DNA of 64,000 bases. Source: Angiostrongylus vasorum (lineage: Eukaryota > Nematoda > Chromadorea > Rhabditida > Metastrongylidae). The translations under genes and the position numbers were made by a program. The first letter of the stretch is position 1. Each line of letters opens with the position of its first letter. The notes below the pieces were generated by a model. The model saw nothing but the letters and a program-made list of their open reading frames with translations. It searched no databases and was not told the origin of the DNA. The DNA lies in NCBI GenBank assembly GCA_018806985.1, contig JADANN010000468.1, forward strand, positions 1,240,001 to 1,304,000, given 5' to 3'. Below are positions 36,422 through 53,459 of this stretch, piece by piece.

Positions 36422-36549
36422 ACTTTCTAGAGAAATGTTTGTTTGTCAGGTCGTGTTTTAAATCAAAGTTATTTAAAATGTCATGCCTTGTACTGTGCCT
36501 TTGTAATAATATATTATAAAAAAGGATTTCGAATTACTTTGGTTAGGCG

Positions 36550-41988
<5,439 letters not shown>

Positions 41989-41999
41989 TCTTCTCAAAC

Positions 42000-42725
42000 G
42001 TTTAAGTCCAATGTGTTTTGAACGGTGACCAACTCAGTGTTTGATGAACGTGGCAGATTTTTCAACGCACCTCGTGTATTGTTATACAAATTTGTTTTCA
42101 GCCGGGCAAAGAAGCTCGAAATATTCCACGTTGGAAAGGATATTAATGTCTGTTGTGAGGTCTTTTGAAAATTTTCTAAATGACGGCTTTTCTGCTGACT
42201 CTACTTAAAGAAAACAATGTAACACTGATTTGTATGAGCCTGCTGGAGATGTGTATCATTTACGTATTTCCTACCATTTTCATAATTTTGGCACTCTTCC
42301 ATTTTGAGATGATCTTAATCCTCTTCATGAGGCCTTCTTACGTTTGTTCTTCGCGTTCCCATGAATACTTGGTTTCCATTTTGTTTGCGAAATTTATACT
42401 TTTTTCGTTGTTTAAGCTGTTTACTTGATGTCCCTGTATTGAATATAATTCGAACTACATGCAATTCCGCACGGATGCTGGTCAATGAATTGCTATTTAC
42501 TAAATTTGCGTAATCATCTGCAGTCCAGGTGTCTCCAAATAATTTTTGGCAACTTGTTTATTTGGTTTGACATTCATTGTACACAGGAAGTAGGTGCAGG
42601 TCTACTTTAAAGTTATATTGTCAATGGGATGGTGTTTTTTTCCACCTTCAGTTTTGCTTCTTTATACTGGGTTCCTAGGAAGTGTGGACACTTAGTTTGC
42701 ACGTATTTGCACTTTCTTCTTCTTT
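42000..42725. other. spt-16 3' flank, no further gene seen
   Basis: A hydrophobic + open frame of 82 codons at 42,180-42,428 has low-complexity Leu/Ile/Phe composition and no splice context. I treat it as chance in 3' UTR or flank. No AATAAA was found soon after the stop. Confidence 0.35.
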
Positions 42726-43010
42726 ATGAGGGTGTAGCGCAGTGTTCGGAGCGCCCCGCATAGATCCAATCCCCGACGTGGGAATCCATGAACCCGTGGC
42801 TCACCTAGCCTTCCATCCTTCCGGGGTCAGCAGATTGGTACCAGACTTGTCTGGAGGGTAGCAGGACTGGTTCGATACATCGGTAGGCCACCGTGAGTCA
42901 TTGTGAAGGCCAGATATGCATTCAACCACCTCCAACGAAGCTTGATCAAGTCGAATGCATGGGGATCCTTCATGGGTTGATCAACTCCAAGGGCTTTATT
43001 CCTTTCCCCT
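42725..43010 (+). repeat. SINE-A copy
   Basis: Forward copy: GGGTGTAGCGCAGTGTTCGG, core GATTGGTACCAGACTTGTCT, ATACATCGGTAGGCCACC, GCCAGATATGCATTCAACC and the AGGGCTTTATTCC end. Confidence 0.75.
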
Positions 43011-43404
43011 TTGCATTTATTTTTATGCACTGTAAATCATTCTATTTCATTTTTAACGTTTACGCCTCCTAACATTCTTCTTTGGCACTTAATTGGTTTT
43101 GCAGCCATATTCAAGCTATGCACATTTCCCCGAGAACAAAATCTGTTGTAACCAATGCTGGTAGTTAAAATATGCACGAAAAGAACTGTCTAAAAGCTTG
43201 GCAAGATTTGGAATAATGGGGAAAGTGTTTGTGTGAAACGAAAATCTGACGATGCCTGTACGGTGATCACCAGTTGGGTGTTTCGAATTATCAGGAATAA
43301 AGTTGGCGAGAATGGTAGCGTCACCCTTAAGAACATTGTTAAAACTTAAGAGGTGGCCGTCAGAAAGGAGCTTCGACTTTGTGACCATCGTCTTCTCAAC
43401 GTAA

Positions 43405-43545
43405 AACGGGTGCGGGTGTGATGATCCGGCAGAAGAATAGCAAGGGATAGTTGAAAAGCTCTAAAACGCGCCACACAGAAGTTTTGTATTCAGGTGGTAT
43501 TTTTATGTCGACGTCATTCACAGTCCTCAAAACGGTTGTTAATTG
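43405..43545 (-). CDS. Isolated exon-like frame, membrane-type sequence
   Basis: The minus strand encodes 'TVNDVDIKIPPEYKTSVWRV' followed by 'LELFNYPLLFFCRIITPAP', ending at a possible GTTTTA donor near 43,409. The composition (charged lead, amphipathic stretch, hydrophobic segment ending in Pro) looks like a real exon entering a membrane segment. No partner exon in phase was confirmed; 43,200-43,320 has another hydrophobic frame ('LPFSPTLFLIIRN'). Family not recognised. It could be the remnant of a displaced or decayed gene. Confidence 0.3.
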
Positions 43546-43909
43546 ATTAGACTAATGCTGAAACAAGGATTATAGGTTAGGGAGAGATTAAAAATGAGAA
43601 AATGGCTAGCTTCCATAGTTAGAAATCAAGAGTGACAAAAAGTCAAAATTAACGCCCATGTTAAAGTGATGAGATTGCTAAAAAGTATTCCTTCCTGGAA
43701 AAGCCCAATCAACAGGATTAGGAGTATGCGAATGGATGGAGAAGGGTGGTCCTGTATCTTTCGTCGGCTTTTTTTTGAATATCTTACCATGAACCACTAA
43801 CTTTGTTATAGGCAGCAATTAAATTCACTGGGTTTTCCTCTTCATGGAATCTTGGGGCAGAAAATAAAGAATAGGAGTATCGCTAATTTATATCATTTAC
43901 ATCACTAAT

Positions 43910-44225
43910 CTCTCAAAGGGTGGAGAGAGATAGCGAAGTGATCGGCGACGTAGTCTATCAGGAAGCAAGGTTTCGAGTTCGACCTCTCCCCAACGTTCTC
44001 TAGTCCATGTGGGAAGGCTTTGGCCCCGGCTACCTCCTATACAAGAAGAATCATGTTGACCAACATTCTACAAGATTCGTAAAGAAGACAAAACCCTTAA
44101 ATAGCAGCCGAAACAAGACACGAAATGTTCGAAGATCACTGTGGACGATGAATGCGAGGAAAACGAATCGAATGCAAGAAGGGCTGGGATCTCCAGAGTT
44201 GTTGTGATGGTGGGTCATGTAAGTA
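43910..44225 (+). repeat. SINE-C copy with intact tRNA-like ends
   Basis: The head GGAGAGATAGCGAAGTGATC ... CGAGTTCGACCTCTCC can pair GGAGAG with CTCTCC like an acceptor stem and holds a good box B. The core is deleted. The tail has AAACGAATCGAATGCAAG and AGGGCTGGGATCTCC. Confidence 0.7.
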
Positions 44226-44277
44226 AAAGCAAATGAACTCTCCTAAAATCAGAGATTGAGTGCAACTGCTTCGACAA

Positions 44278-44430
44278 CGGTGCGCGTAGCGTAGTGGTTA
44301 GAGGCTTCCTGCAATACACACGTGGTCTTTGACTTGATCCTCCACCCAAGGTTCACTATTCTTTCCACAACTAAAGGGTTGGCAAATTGGTACCGTACTT
44401 GTCTGGAAAAATAAAAAACATTGACTTTAT
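44278..44430 (+). repeat. SINE-A, 5' half
   Basis: Head GGTGCGCGTAGCGTAGTGGT and core CAAATTGGTACCGTACTTGT are present; the copy breaks off after the core. Confidence 0.65.
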
Positions 44431-44669
44431 ACAACTACTATTATGTTGAGATTTTGCAAAAAGTTGGACCTCAGACCATATCGAACCGTGATTATCTCCA
44501 TGGGCTTCCTTGTTACGCACGACCCTCGTTCTGCCTTTCTCTTAGTCAATTTTCTATCTAACGGCAGCATCAACAATCATCCGTCAACGGGAATGATCTG
44601 GGGAGCACAAATCGACATTGAACCCAGTTAGGCTGAGGCTATAGTGGAAATCAGTGTTAACTTTTTAAT

Positions 44670-44975
44670 TTAGTTCCTATTGTTATTGTTCACGGCGGGA
44701 TATGATGTAAAATACAACTACAACTATGGTGCTGAAATATTTGCAAAACTCAGACCCAGAATTCGAACCAGCGATTATCCTTCCCTAGGGCTTACCTGCC
44801 CACTTCACCACTAGAAAACAAAGGCTTCAGTGGTGCAGTGCGTAACATATGAGCCCTCAGAAAGGGTATTCGCAGTTTGATCTGGCCTGATGTCCAAGTT
44901 TTGCAAACATCTCACTATCATAGTGGTTGTATTTTACATCATACCCTGGCGTCAGAAATAATGATATGTAGTAAT
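44670..44975. repeat. SINE-D pair in inverted orientation
   Basis: 44,670-44,815 is reversed (ACGGCGGGATATGATG, GAATTCGAACCAGCGATTAT on +). 44,820-44,975 is forward (GGCTTCAGTGGTGCAGTGCG, CATAGTGGTTGTATTTTAC, ATACCCTGGCG). The flank 44,570-44,640 contains the sequence whose complement is at 34,165-34,230. Confidence 0.6.
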
Positions 44976-45115
44976 AAACTTGATACATCGGTAGCCCACA
45001 GTAAGTTAGGCTCTATAGGCTAGACATCCATTTTGTCAACTCTAACGATGCTCAGTGAAGTCGAATGCATGGCACATCTCCACCAGCGGTTGGTCAGCGC
45101 TAAACGGTTTATTCA
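44976..45115 (+). repeat. SINE-A, 3' half
   Basis: GATACATCGGTAGCCCAC, GGCTAGACATCCATTTTG and GTGAAGTCGAATGCATGGC in order. It may be the other half of the copy at 44,278, split by the SINE-D pair. Confidence 0.55.
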
Positions 45116-45119
45116 TTTT

Positions 45120-45435
45120 ATAGAATTGTTTTATGAACTAAACGCCGAAGTGCCCAAGGTAAGGTGGGTCGGACACATAATGCATAAACAACAGCTGATG
45201 AACGAGAGCCGTTAGTGATTTGATTCTTCAGAATTTCAAATGTTCTGCAGGAAAACTACCGACCCGATGGTCGTAGTTTTTCTGGAAAACCGTGGAGGAA
45301 AAACATGTTGCTCAACAAGGCCGCAGGACGAGCACAACCCACTAGGCTACTGCACACGTCAGGGAGAAATGGAAGATTTGCTGGCACCCGCTTGGGTCAC
45401 TCGACGATCGAGGGGATGATAGGTAGTACAGGTGA
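45120..45435 (+). mobile_element. RTE 3' remnant
   Basis: The + strand encodes 'KVRWVGHIMH' and, in a second frame, a decayed version of the polyprotein end ('RMKCLLNKAAG' region), complementary in orientation to 1,830-2,560. Only the 3' end survives. Confidence 0.5.
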
Positions 45436-45714
45436 TGTACTTGTTGGCTACCGTGGAATTCGTAAAATTGAGACTGCAGGCGTCTATCAAAGTAAAGGGG
45501 AAGATTCCAGATAGTTCTAGTTGGAGAAGGCAGTCTATAGAACGACTAATGAGAACACTTAAGGAATATAACCAATACGGAACTGTCTAATTGAATTTTG
45601 CTCATAGATAATTAATTTATCAAAATCCACATCAACCAGAACCGTATTTATGTGTAATTTGTAGTACCTTCAACTTTCTACTGGAAGTTCGATATTTTTT
45701 TATTTTCGTTTGGA

Positions 45715-46070
45715 CGGGTAACACAGTGGGAGTGGTGTCGACCATCACGACACGGTGCTGGTTTGACCACGCTTCGATCCACCAAGCCTTTCATCCCTCC
45801 TGGGTCGGGAACTTCGTACCAGACTTTTCTGAGAAAAGTCCACTCTCTGCAATCCAATTGGGAACACCAGCTTCGGTAACTCAGGACTCCAGAGAGAATC
45901 GATTCGATCAGCATTCAACGAGTGATGAAAGGAATTTCCTCAAGCAGCAGTGGAAGCCACACATAAAGTGTTGGGGGAGCTTCGTGGATGGTGGATGCGA
46001 AGAAACGAATCGAATGTGGGAAGTGCTGGGATTCGCACAGTTCGTGTGGTAAAGACTGGTCGTGTAGGAA
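45715..46070 (+). repeat. SINE-C copy
   Basis: Forward, near full length: GGGTAACACAGTGGGAGTGG (box A), the core AACTTCGTACCAGACTTTTC, GGTGGATGCGAAGAAACG and AAGTGCTGGGATTCGCACAG. Confidence 0.7.
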
Positions 46071-46970
46071 AAATATTTTGCTAACTAGTAATACTTCTTA
46101 TCTGTACTCTACAAAATGTATATAATCTGCGTTAAAAAGGAACGAACATACGCTACAGTGGAAACACTATGTGTGTTAGGCAACTATGATATATCCCACC
46201 AGATACAGCCGGATCGGCTCGAACGCAGCTATAGATGACTTGCATATCAGCATAACTAGCCGCGGATCCATAAACACCGCTACGGTTGCCACGCTGGATC
46301 AGAAGAGTTCGAATGCCTCTGGATCCGCACATTCACCGGTGACCATCGATGCAAGGCGGTAAGCAGCGACCTTCAAAGCAGGTGCGACCCATTTTCATGA
46401 GATTATGTTGAAAAGGATGCATAAACTATCTCTATAAACGGTGGGGTACAACTGCATTAGTCGAACCAATAGAAAAATCACAGTATCTGAGATTCGGTAA
46501 TCTTTGCCTGGGTGTAACCTATTTGATTGTAAAGACAACGGACAAGGTTTAGTCGATACCAGCGTTCCGCTGAGTTGAGAATAGATCCTCACTTTAGGTT
46601 TGATATGAGACTCAGTTGTGACCGTCTTTCACTTAGACAATGTACGAGCATTCCACTTCCATTCCACTTGTAAAGGTCTTTGATGAGTTTCGTCCTCTTT
46701 GCTGAAGATATCCCATTATATAGGGTCCTCGTCGTAATCGTCTACGACTTTGTATTGTATGTGGTATGAAACAACATCAGTACTACATGCAAACTTTCAC
46801 TGAAAACGCAACAAAAAGGTATTATCTTTCGAGTTTTCATTACTATTATTGGAGCAGATAACACAAGTTTAACAACGTACAGATTAAATCAGAGTTTAAA
46901 ATACTATAACAAATTCTACAAGATTCTATCATGTGCAGATATTAGTTTTTCAAAACATAATAACCAGCAC
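46070..46970. other. No recognisable gene
   Basis: A GC-richer patch at 46,200-46,390 (CGGATCGGCTCGAACGCAGC, CTGGATCCGC) stands out from its AT-rich surroundings, with no codable frame. It may be an older repeat, but I found no second copy in the window. Confidence 0.35.
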
Positions 46971-47300
46971 CTACTAACGGTTTACCACCTCATCATGGCT
47001 GTGAGGTGTTACTGGGTGTGGGGCTGATCCTACAGCATGTTCTCCCAGGCTGAGATGGAGTCCGGTGTTTACGTCAGGAAGCCGAGCTAAGAGTAAACCA
47101 ATACCAGGATCCACCACCGTCCTGGTGTCAAACTAGTCGCACGTTGACAAACTCCCTTTGGTCGCAGACTTTGGCCAGGCTGACCTCAGCACTCCAGGGA
47201 AATAATGGCTAAAGCAGCAAATTCCGAATAAGGGAGAATATGCCGGAAGCTGCGCAACCAGTGAGTATGAGCTGTCCGAGTATCCAAGTAAGTAGGTAAT
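46970..47300 (+). repeat. Repeat family B copy
   Basis: Forward copy with internal deletions, from ACGGTTTACCACCTCATC to GAGCTGTCCGAGTATCC. Confidence 0.7.
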
Positions 47301-47559
47301 AACCAGTACACAAGGAACTATGAGTGCATGCAAATAGTGGTGGTTTCCTGATCAGTATTTACACATCATTAAATTAGATTCAGTTTGTTACATCGCTGTT
47401 AGGTGCTCGGTCAACTAATCGCATGAGTTATTGCCGTCACATCGGTAACGCTGTAGTCTTTGAAGAGCTCAAGTCACAAAGAGTAATTCACCCTTCGATT
47501 GACGAAGGCCAGAAACTGCATGTGGCGACGACCTAAGAATGCCTGAGCACGACTATCTC

Positions 47560-47745
47560 GGAATTCCATGAAAAATCAAGCTCGATCAGCATTTAGTATG
47601 TGAATTAGGGAGAAAAATTCACAGATCCTCATGCTGCAGCCGAATTCACAATCGAAGTGGACCAGTTGCGTGGATAATGTAGAAAGGCAATGAAACAAGT
47701 GCTGAGATCCGAGCGACCTATGAAGACGAGTCATCTGTTGAAGTA
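47560..47745 (+). repeat. SINE-C tail fragment
   Basis: GGAATTCCATGAAAAATC, CATGCTGCAGCCGAATTC, GGCAATGAAACAAGTGCTG and CGAGCGACCTATG match the SINE-C 3' part in order, weakly. Confidence 0.4.
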
Positions 47746-47749
47746 CCGT

Positions 47750-48535
47750 AATGATAGCAACTGAATGACCACATACTAACGAACGTTTAGGCGGGTACTA
47801 GAACGTTGGTGGTTGATAGTCATGTTGTATTCTCGTAAAGGGTAGCTTCGTATTAAAGTCCTTGTGTCATCCTCGTCTATCGTCATCTGTATGCAAACAA
47901 ATAGCGATTAGCTAAAACTGGTAACCAATAATATGTTTCTTAGAAGCTTCATCCGTGGTTCATCACATGTTGGTACTAAAATTAGTGCTCAGCAATTTTT
48001 TTCGGAGAGTTAATGTAGCTATACGAATCTGAAAAGACCAAATAAGGGAACAGCGTCGCCAGGTTTTTTGCTCTTTCGTAGATTCGCTGAGAGTCTCAAT
48101 GATGATTTCAACCATATATTCAATTTGTGGGTCAGTCGATCGAAAAAGACGGCGTATTATTCCTTCAGTGATCCTCCAGATTCACCAACAATTCACTTAA
48201 CATGTGAAGTGTTCATTTAACCAGAACGAGAGGACCAAACAGCGATCTTATGCTCTTAAATGCATGTTCAGTGTGCTGTACTTAGCCAGCTAGATGACCC
48301 TAAACATCACCGATAGAAGTAATCGAACTCGGGTGTGAATTTGACTGCAAATTTGTGATTTCATTTCCCCAAGAAATACGAGGGAACAATTCCAATTCAT
48401 CAGTCTTTGTGAATCCGAAATAGTAGCATAATGGACTCTTTCAAGAGGACAGCAATTCCCTGCCCTTAGTTGATCGAGAGTTAAAGGATGATGTAGCAAG
48501 CGAGATCAATCAATCTTTCTACTCCATCATTGTTT
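47750..48535. other. No recognisable gene
   Basis: No exon pair, RNA gene or known repeat seen. Confidence 0.4.
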
Positions 48536-48539
48536 TAAT

Positions 48540-51340
48540 GTAATATAGGGCCAAATAAAACCAATAAATTCACTTGTACCTATCGTCCTGTTGATCGCCG
48601 AGTGACTCGAGCTGGCGCCAATAAAGCTTCCATTTCTCCCTGTAGCGTGCAAGAGTACCACAATGGGTTCTGCTCGCTCTAGAGACTCGTTAAGCATCAT
48701 ACCCTTTTTTTCTGGGGTTTTCGTGAAGAACGCTGACCGTAGGATCGGTGGTCTTCCCTGATGTGCATTTGAAATCTCGAGTAATCCATTCACTAATGGC
48801 TCTTGTCCATTGGTTGTCGTTCATACGCATTATGTGTCCAGTCTACCACATCTCCGATAATTTGACTTTTTAGAACGGGTTCTCGGACTTTTGATAGTTA
48901 ACGTAGGTCGGAGCTTCAGATCCTTTCTCTCACGTGCGTTATACGGTGTACTTTTTAAGATGGTCTTTTCGAGTTCGCGTTCTATAACGCTGAGCGATCC
49001 TTCATCCTGCCTACGTAGCGACCAAGTTTTACAGCATCGGGGGGTTCTTTGTTCTCTTCACTACATCCTCGAAGCTATTAAGACGGTCGTTTCCTTCTCC
49101 TTTTATTCAACTCTGGAGTTAAGTCGTTCATCATATTGAATTCCCGACCTATATAGATATAACTGGAGCATTCGGAGATATTCGTTCCGTTGAGCATGAA
49201 TGGAGCATATGTAACCAATGATTTCCTCATGAACATCGTTTTTTATAAGATTTCGTCGAAGACCAATCTTTCCACAGGCTTAATCAAATTCTGCTAGCAT
49301 TCGTTCTGCGTGGCTAATAGTTGGTGTTATAAGAGCGATTCCACCAGCAAAACGAAGATGGTGCAATTGCCGACCATCGATTTTCACTCCTATGCTGGCC
49401 CATTCCAGAGTTCGAAAGACGTTCTCAAGGGTGGTGGCAAAAGATTTTGCGAGATGGTATCGCCTTGCTTAACTCTCTTTTGATGTTGATGTTAATATCG
49501 TTATAGAATGGTTATATCTTGGTTGTGAAATTTCTATACAGCTCACGAAGAATCCTTATATACTGAGTAGGAATTCCGTGACTGTCTAGGGCTTCTATGA
49601 CTGTTTCTATCTCAGCTGAGTCAAAAGCCTTCTTTAGACCGATGATAGTGAGACAGAGTGGTCTTTTGTACTCTCGCGAAACTTCATTAAGTCTGTAGTC
49701 GTATGTATGTTCTGAATCCTTCTCGAGATCCTGCTTGCTCAGATGGCTATCCTTCATCCAGTGTTCTGTCAGTCCTCTTTAGGTTAACTTAAATGAAAAA
49801 GTTTGTAGAAGACACACAGCAAGCAGATTGGGCGATAGTTGCCGATTTTTCACCGACGAAATGGCATATCGGATTTCGGAAGGGAGAACCGGTGGTACAA
49901 CATATCCATCTCCTTTATTTCATATGACGGAAGGTGGACGTGGCTATCGAAGAGATCTGAGTAGTATTCGTGAATGATTTTCTCCACTGCCTTTCTGGAC
50001 GCTGTAGCTGTTCCGCCTGGACGTCGGAGTGCAATCGTCTTGGTCTTGTAATTGGCGAAGCTTCGGTGGGCTTTGCGAATGTTTTTCCCACCCTTTGCAG
50101 CTTCGACCACTACTGCTGCTCTTCCCTCTTTAAGATCTTCTTTTATCGCCTGTTTGCACAGTTTTGCAAATTCGGCCGTGAGTTAGAGGTTGCCGCCTGC
50201 AGCTATTGCAATTCCACGCTGGCGTATCAGCTCGACTGTTTCTGGAGACAGACGTCTCTAAGTGACTTTCGAATTCTCAGCTTTCATAGCGCTAACGTGA
50301 AGATGTTGAAGGAGCCGATCGTATTCTTCGTCGATGTTATCGACAACGGCATCTTCCAACAGCCGACTAATGGATTGAATAAGTCCTGATTTATAGTAGT
50401 TTTGGGATTTCGTTTTTTTGAAGTTAGCGGCTCTTTCTCCTTTCCGCGAGAAATAGAATGTTGAACGAAGGAGACGGTGGTCTGATCCCGTGTAGAATTT
50501 TGGGGCAACAGCGACATCGGTTTAGGCAAAGCCTTCTATTTACTATGATGTGGTCTATTTCGTTATGGTACTCTCCATTGGGAGACTCCCACGTCTAGCG
50601 TTGAAGGTTGTGCTTCCGAAATTGCGAGTTACCATAGATGATCTTGGTCGCCGTGATAAACTCAGAAAGTCGCTCACCCATTTCGTTCCATTCCAATTCG
50701 TGGGTCCCAATGTGACGCTCTTCAAACGTTCTTCTTGGTCCAATTTTCGCGTTGAAATCTCTAATGATGACCTTGAAGAATGTGTGGTCTTCTTTGCCGA
50801 ACTTCGCCTAGTCATATAGAACGCTTCGAATTCTTCTTCGTCATAGTTTGATGTCGGCGCGTAAACGACGAAGATTGTCAAAGCCGGTATTGATCCACAT
50901 CTTTTTAATCGTAAATGTCCATTTCGTATTGTAACCTGTTCGAATGAATCGATGTTCATAGACAAACTCGCCTTGACGAGAACGCCGACGCTGCCGACTC
51001 CTGTACTGTCGCATATTCCGAGGTTATTCTCAGGTGTCATAGACGGCGTTGAATGGGTGGCGACGTCTTGTCTCGGCCAGGCCGATGACGTCGTACCTTA
51101 TCCTTCTTGCTTTCATGAGCAAGTCTTCTATCGAGGACTCGGATGCAAGTGGACGTGCATTGTAGCTACAGATCACCTTCACCTTAGTTCTTCGTGATCC
51201 AGGCAGCTTCCATAGGCCCTGAGATGTTAGCAGCCTCTCCCTACTCGTCCTCCCCAACGTTGCGAAATTGGGGGCTCTTTCGGGTTCAGGGGAATGAGGC
51301 CCGTTTTTTTTTACTGTGTTTAGCATATTGTGGAGGCCGT
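48540..51340 (-). mobile_element. RTE-type non-LTR retrotransposon, nearly full length but dead
   Basis: Reading on -: an AP-like endonuclease at 51,170-50,555 ('SYNARPLASESSIEDL', 'RYDVIGLAETRR', 'GVGSVGVLVKASLS', 'FVVYAPTSNYDEEEFEAF'); a linker at 50,110-49,850; reverse transcriptase at 49,757-49,300 ('LTIIGLKKAFDSAE', 'VKQGDTISQNLF'); and the C-terminal connection domain to 48,540. Frames are broken by stops and shifts. The catalytic 'RFADD' motif reads 'RFAGG' near 49,350, so the polymerase could not function even if the frame were intact. Shared endonuclease wording with the neighbouring copy places both in one subfamily. Confidence 0.8.
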
Positions 51341-52750
51341 CGTTCTTGAACAATAGCACGGTCTTGCTGGTCTTCCACTGAGTAGAGACCTTGAATTCGG
51401 ACAGGTAACGTGTGAATAGCAGTGTCATTGCGTTGTTGACTGGTGGAAGGTTCTTCAGGAGTTCAGATCTCATCCTGTGCAGGTGAGATGTTGTTCGATT
51501 CCTCACCGACAACATAGCATGAGGGATTCCGGATGGGAGAACCAGTGGGGCGACATCTCCATCCTCCTTTATTTCGTATGAGGGGAGGAAGATGATGATT
51601 TTGGAGAGATCCGAGTACTAATCGTGAGTGATTTTTTTCCATTACCTTTCTGGACGGCGTAATTGTTCCGTTTGGGCGTCGCAAAACGTACCAGCTTAGT
51701 TTCGTAATTGGGGAAATTTCGGTGGCCTTAGCAGGTTCTTTTCCGAGCCTGTGTAGCTTCGATGCTGTTCTGCCTTTAAGATCTTCTTTTCTCGCCTACG
51801 TGTGTTTTTTTGCAAGTTCGGACGTGGCTTGGCGTTTTCCTGTAGCTCGTGCGATTCAACGGTGGCATATCAGGTCGAGTGTTTCTGGAAACTAAGCCCA
51901 CTAATGAACTGATTAAATCCTAGTTTATGGTGAAGGTGGTACTTCGTTTTTTGAACTTAGCAGCTTCTTCTTTCGGCGAGAAATGGAATCGTGCTCGAAA
52001 GAGGCAACTGTCTAATCCCATGTAAAATTTTGGATAGCAGTGACATCGGTTAGGCAAAACCTTCAATTTTCAACGATGTCGTCTATTTCGTTATGTTCTT
52101 CACTGGGGGACTCCTGGATCCTTCGTTGAGAATGGGGCTTCTGAAATTGCGAGTTACCATAGATGATCCTGGTCATCATGATAAGCTTAGATAGATGCTA
52201 ACCCTTCTCGTTCCGTTCTAATCCATGGGTCCCAATTTGGCGTTCTTCAGACGTTCTTCCAGATGCAATCTAAGTGTTAAAATCTCCAATGGTGATCTTG
52301 AAAAAATGTTTTTGTCTTCTTTGTACAACTTCTCCAAGTTTATGTAGAATGCTTCGACTTTAAACGACAAAGATAGCAAAACCCGGTATTGATTTACATC
52401 TCTTTAATCGTAAACGTCCGATTCGGGTTGTAAGCTGTTCGAATGAATCGATGTTCATGGACAAACTCGTGTTGACGAGAACGCCGACGCCGCCGACTCC
52501 TATGCTGTCGCATGTTCCGAGGAACAGTTCTCCAGTGTCATATACGGCGTTGAATGGCTGGCGTCTTCTCGTTTCAGCCACTGCGATGACATCGTACCTT
52601 ATCCTCCCTGCCTGAATGATTGAGACCTCTATGGAGGATTCATATGCAAGTGAGTGTGCATTGTAGGTAAGGATCGTCACCTTAGTCCTTTGCGATTTAG
52701 GTAGCTTTGAATGGCTCTGAAATTTCAACAGTCTCTCTGTCTACTCATCC
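51340..52750 (-). mobile_element. Second RTE copy in tandem, 5' part only
   Basis: Same orientation, immediately upstream of the other copy on -. Endonuclease at 52,728-52,360 ('TYNAHSLAYESSIE', 'RYDVIAVAETRRRQPFNA', 'GVGGVGVLVNTSLSMN'), linker near 51,684-51,463, and the start of the RT region ('SELLKNLPPVNN', 'TQWKTSKTVLLFK'). It stops abruptly near 51,340, where the 5' end of the next copy begins. A truncated 3' end is the reverse of the usual 5' truncation of such elements. Confidence 0.75.
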
Positions 52751-53311
52751 CACACGAAACTGCTGTATCGAAGGCGCAAACTTTGTCAGGGCAATAAAGC
52801 CCACTTATTTAATTTTTGTTTAGCGTTTCATACCCACGTATACCTCGCCTAGTATATTCATGGGTAGCTTGCCAGTCTCTGCCAGAGTAACTGAGGAGAT
52901 TATTTGTTGGAATCGACTCCTAATCGCCTCCCATATACTCCTCTGTTACTTTATTGGAGGGTTTTGGCCGAACTGACTCGTAGAATACAATCCGCATAAA
53001 CAGAGCGCACCTACGCACGCATGCATGAATACGTCCTCGTGAACACAGAAGGTATGCGTCAAACCAGCGCAATACGAATAGGAAATCCATCCTACGGATC
53101 CACATGCGTTTGAGGGAAGCATAAGCTCGCTTTTGGTTTACGATCCACTCTTTATCAGCCAGCTGAGAACCACCGAGCTGCCTAGCGTCTAACTGCGGTG
53201 CGATCCCTCTATGAAAGAGGTCCGCTGCACCGTAATTAAGCAACCAGAATCAGATTAAGCTAAATTTGCAGTGGAAAAAATAAACCGATTTATTTATTGT
53301 CATATATACAG

Positions 53312-53395
53312 AGAAGAATGGATTCGACTGCTGTACGACAACGACACATTGTTGATGGAAAATCAACGGAAGAAATTGGATAGTTACGGTCGCAA
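53312..53395 (+). CDS. Internal exon of an unrecognised gene
   Basis: Between ATATACAG and a GTAAGC donor lies an 84-base exon (1 + 27 codons + 2) encoding 'EEWIRLLYDNDTLLM' and 'ENQRKKLDSYGR'. The sequence is well-behaved and charged, with coiled-coil character. Its phase-2 end fits either the candidate exon at 56,610-56,691 or that at 57,890-58,103. No upstream exon was identified in the repeat-filled 42-53 kb stretch. Family not recognised; probably the 3' part of a gene whose body lies upstream or is very dispersed. Confidence 0.45.
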
Positions 53396-53459
53396 GTAAG
53401 CTCATTTTAGTTTTTTCTTTTCAAATTCCAATTAAATCCGAAAACCGACTTTCTTTTAA

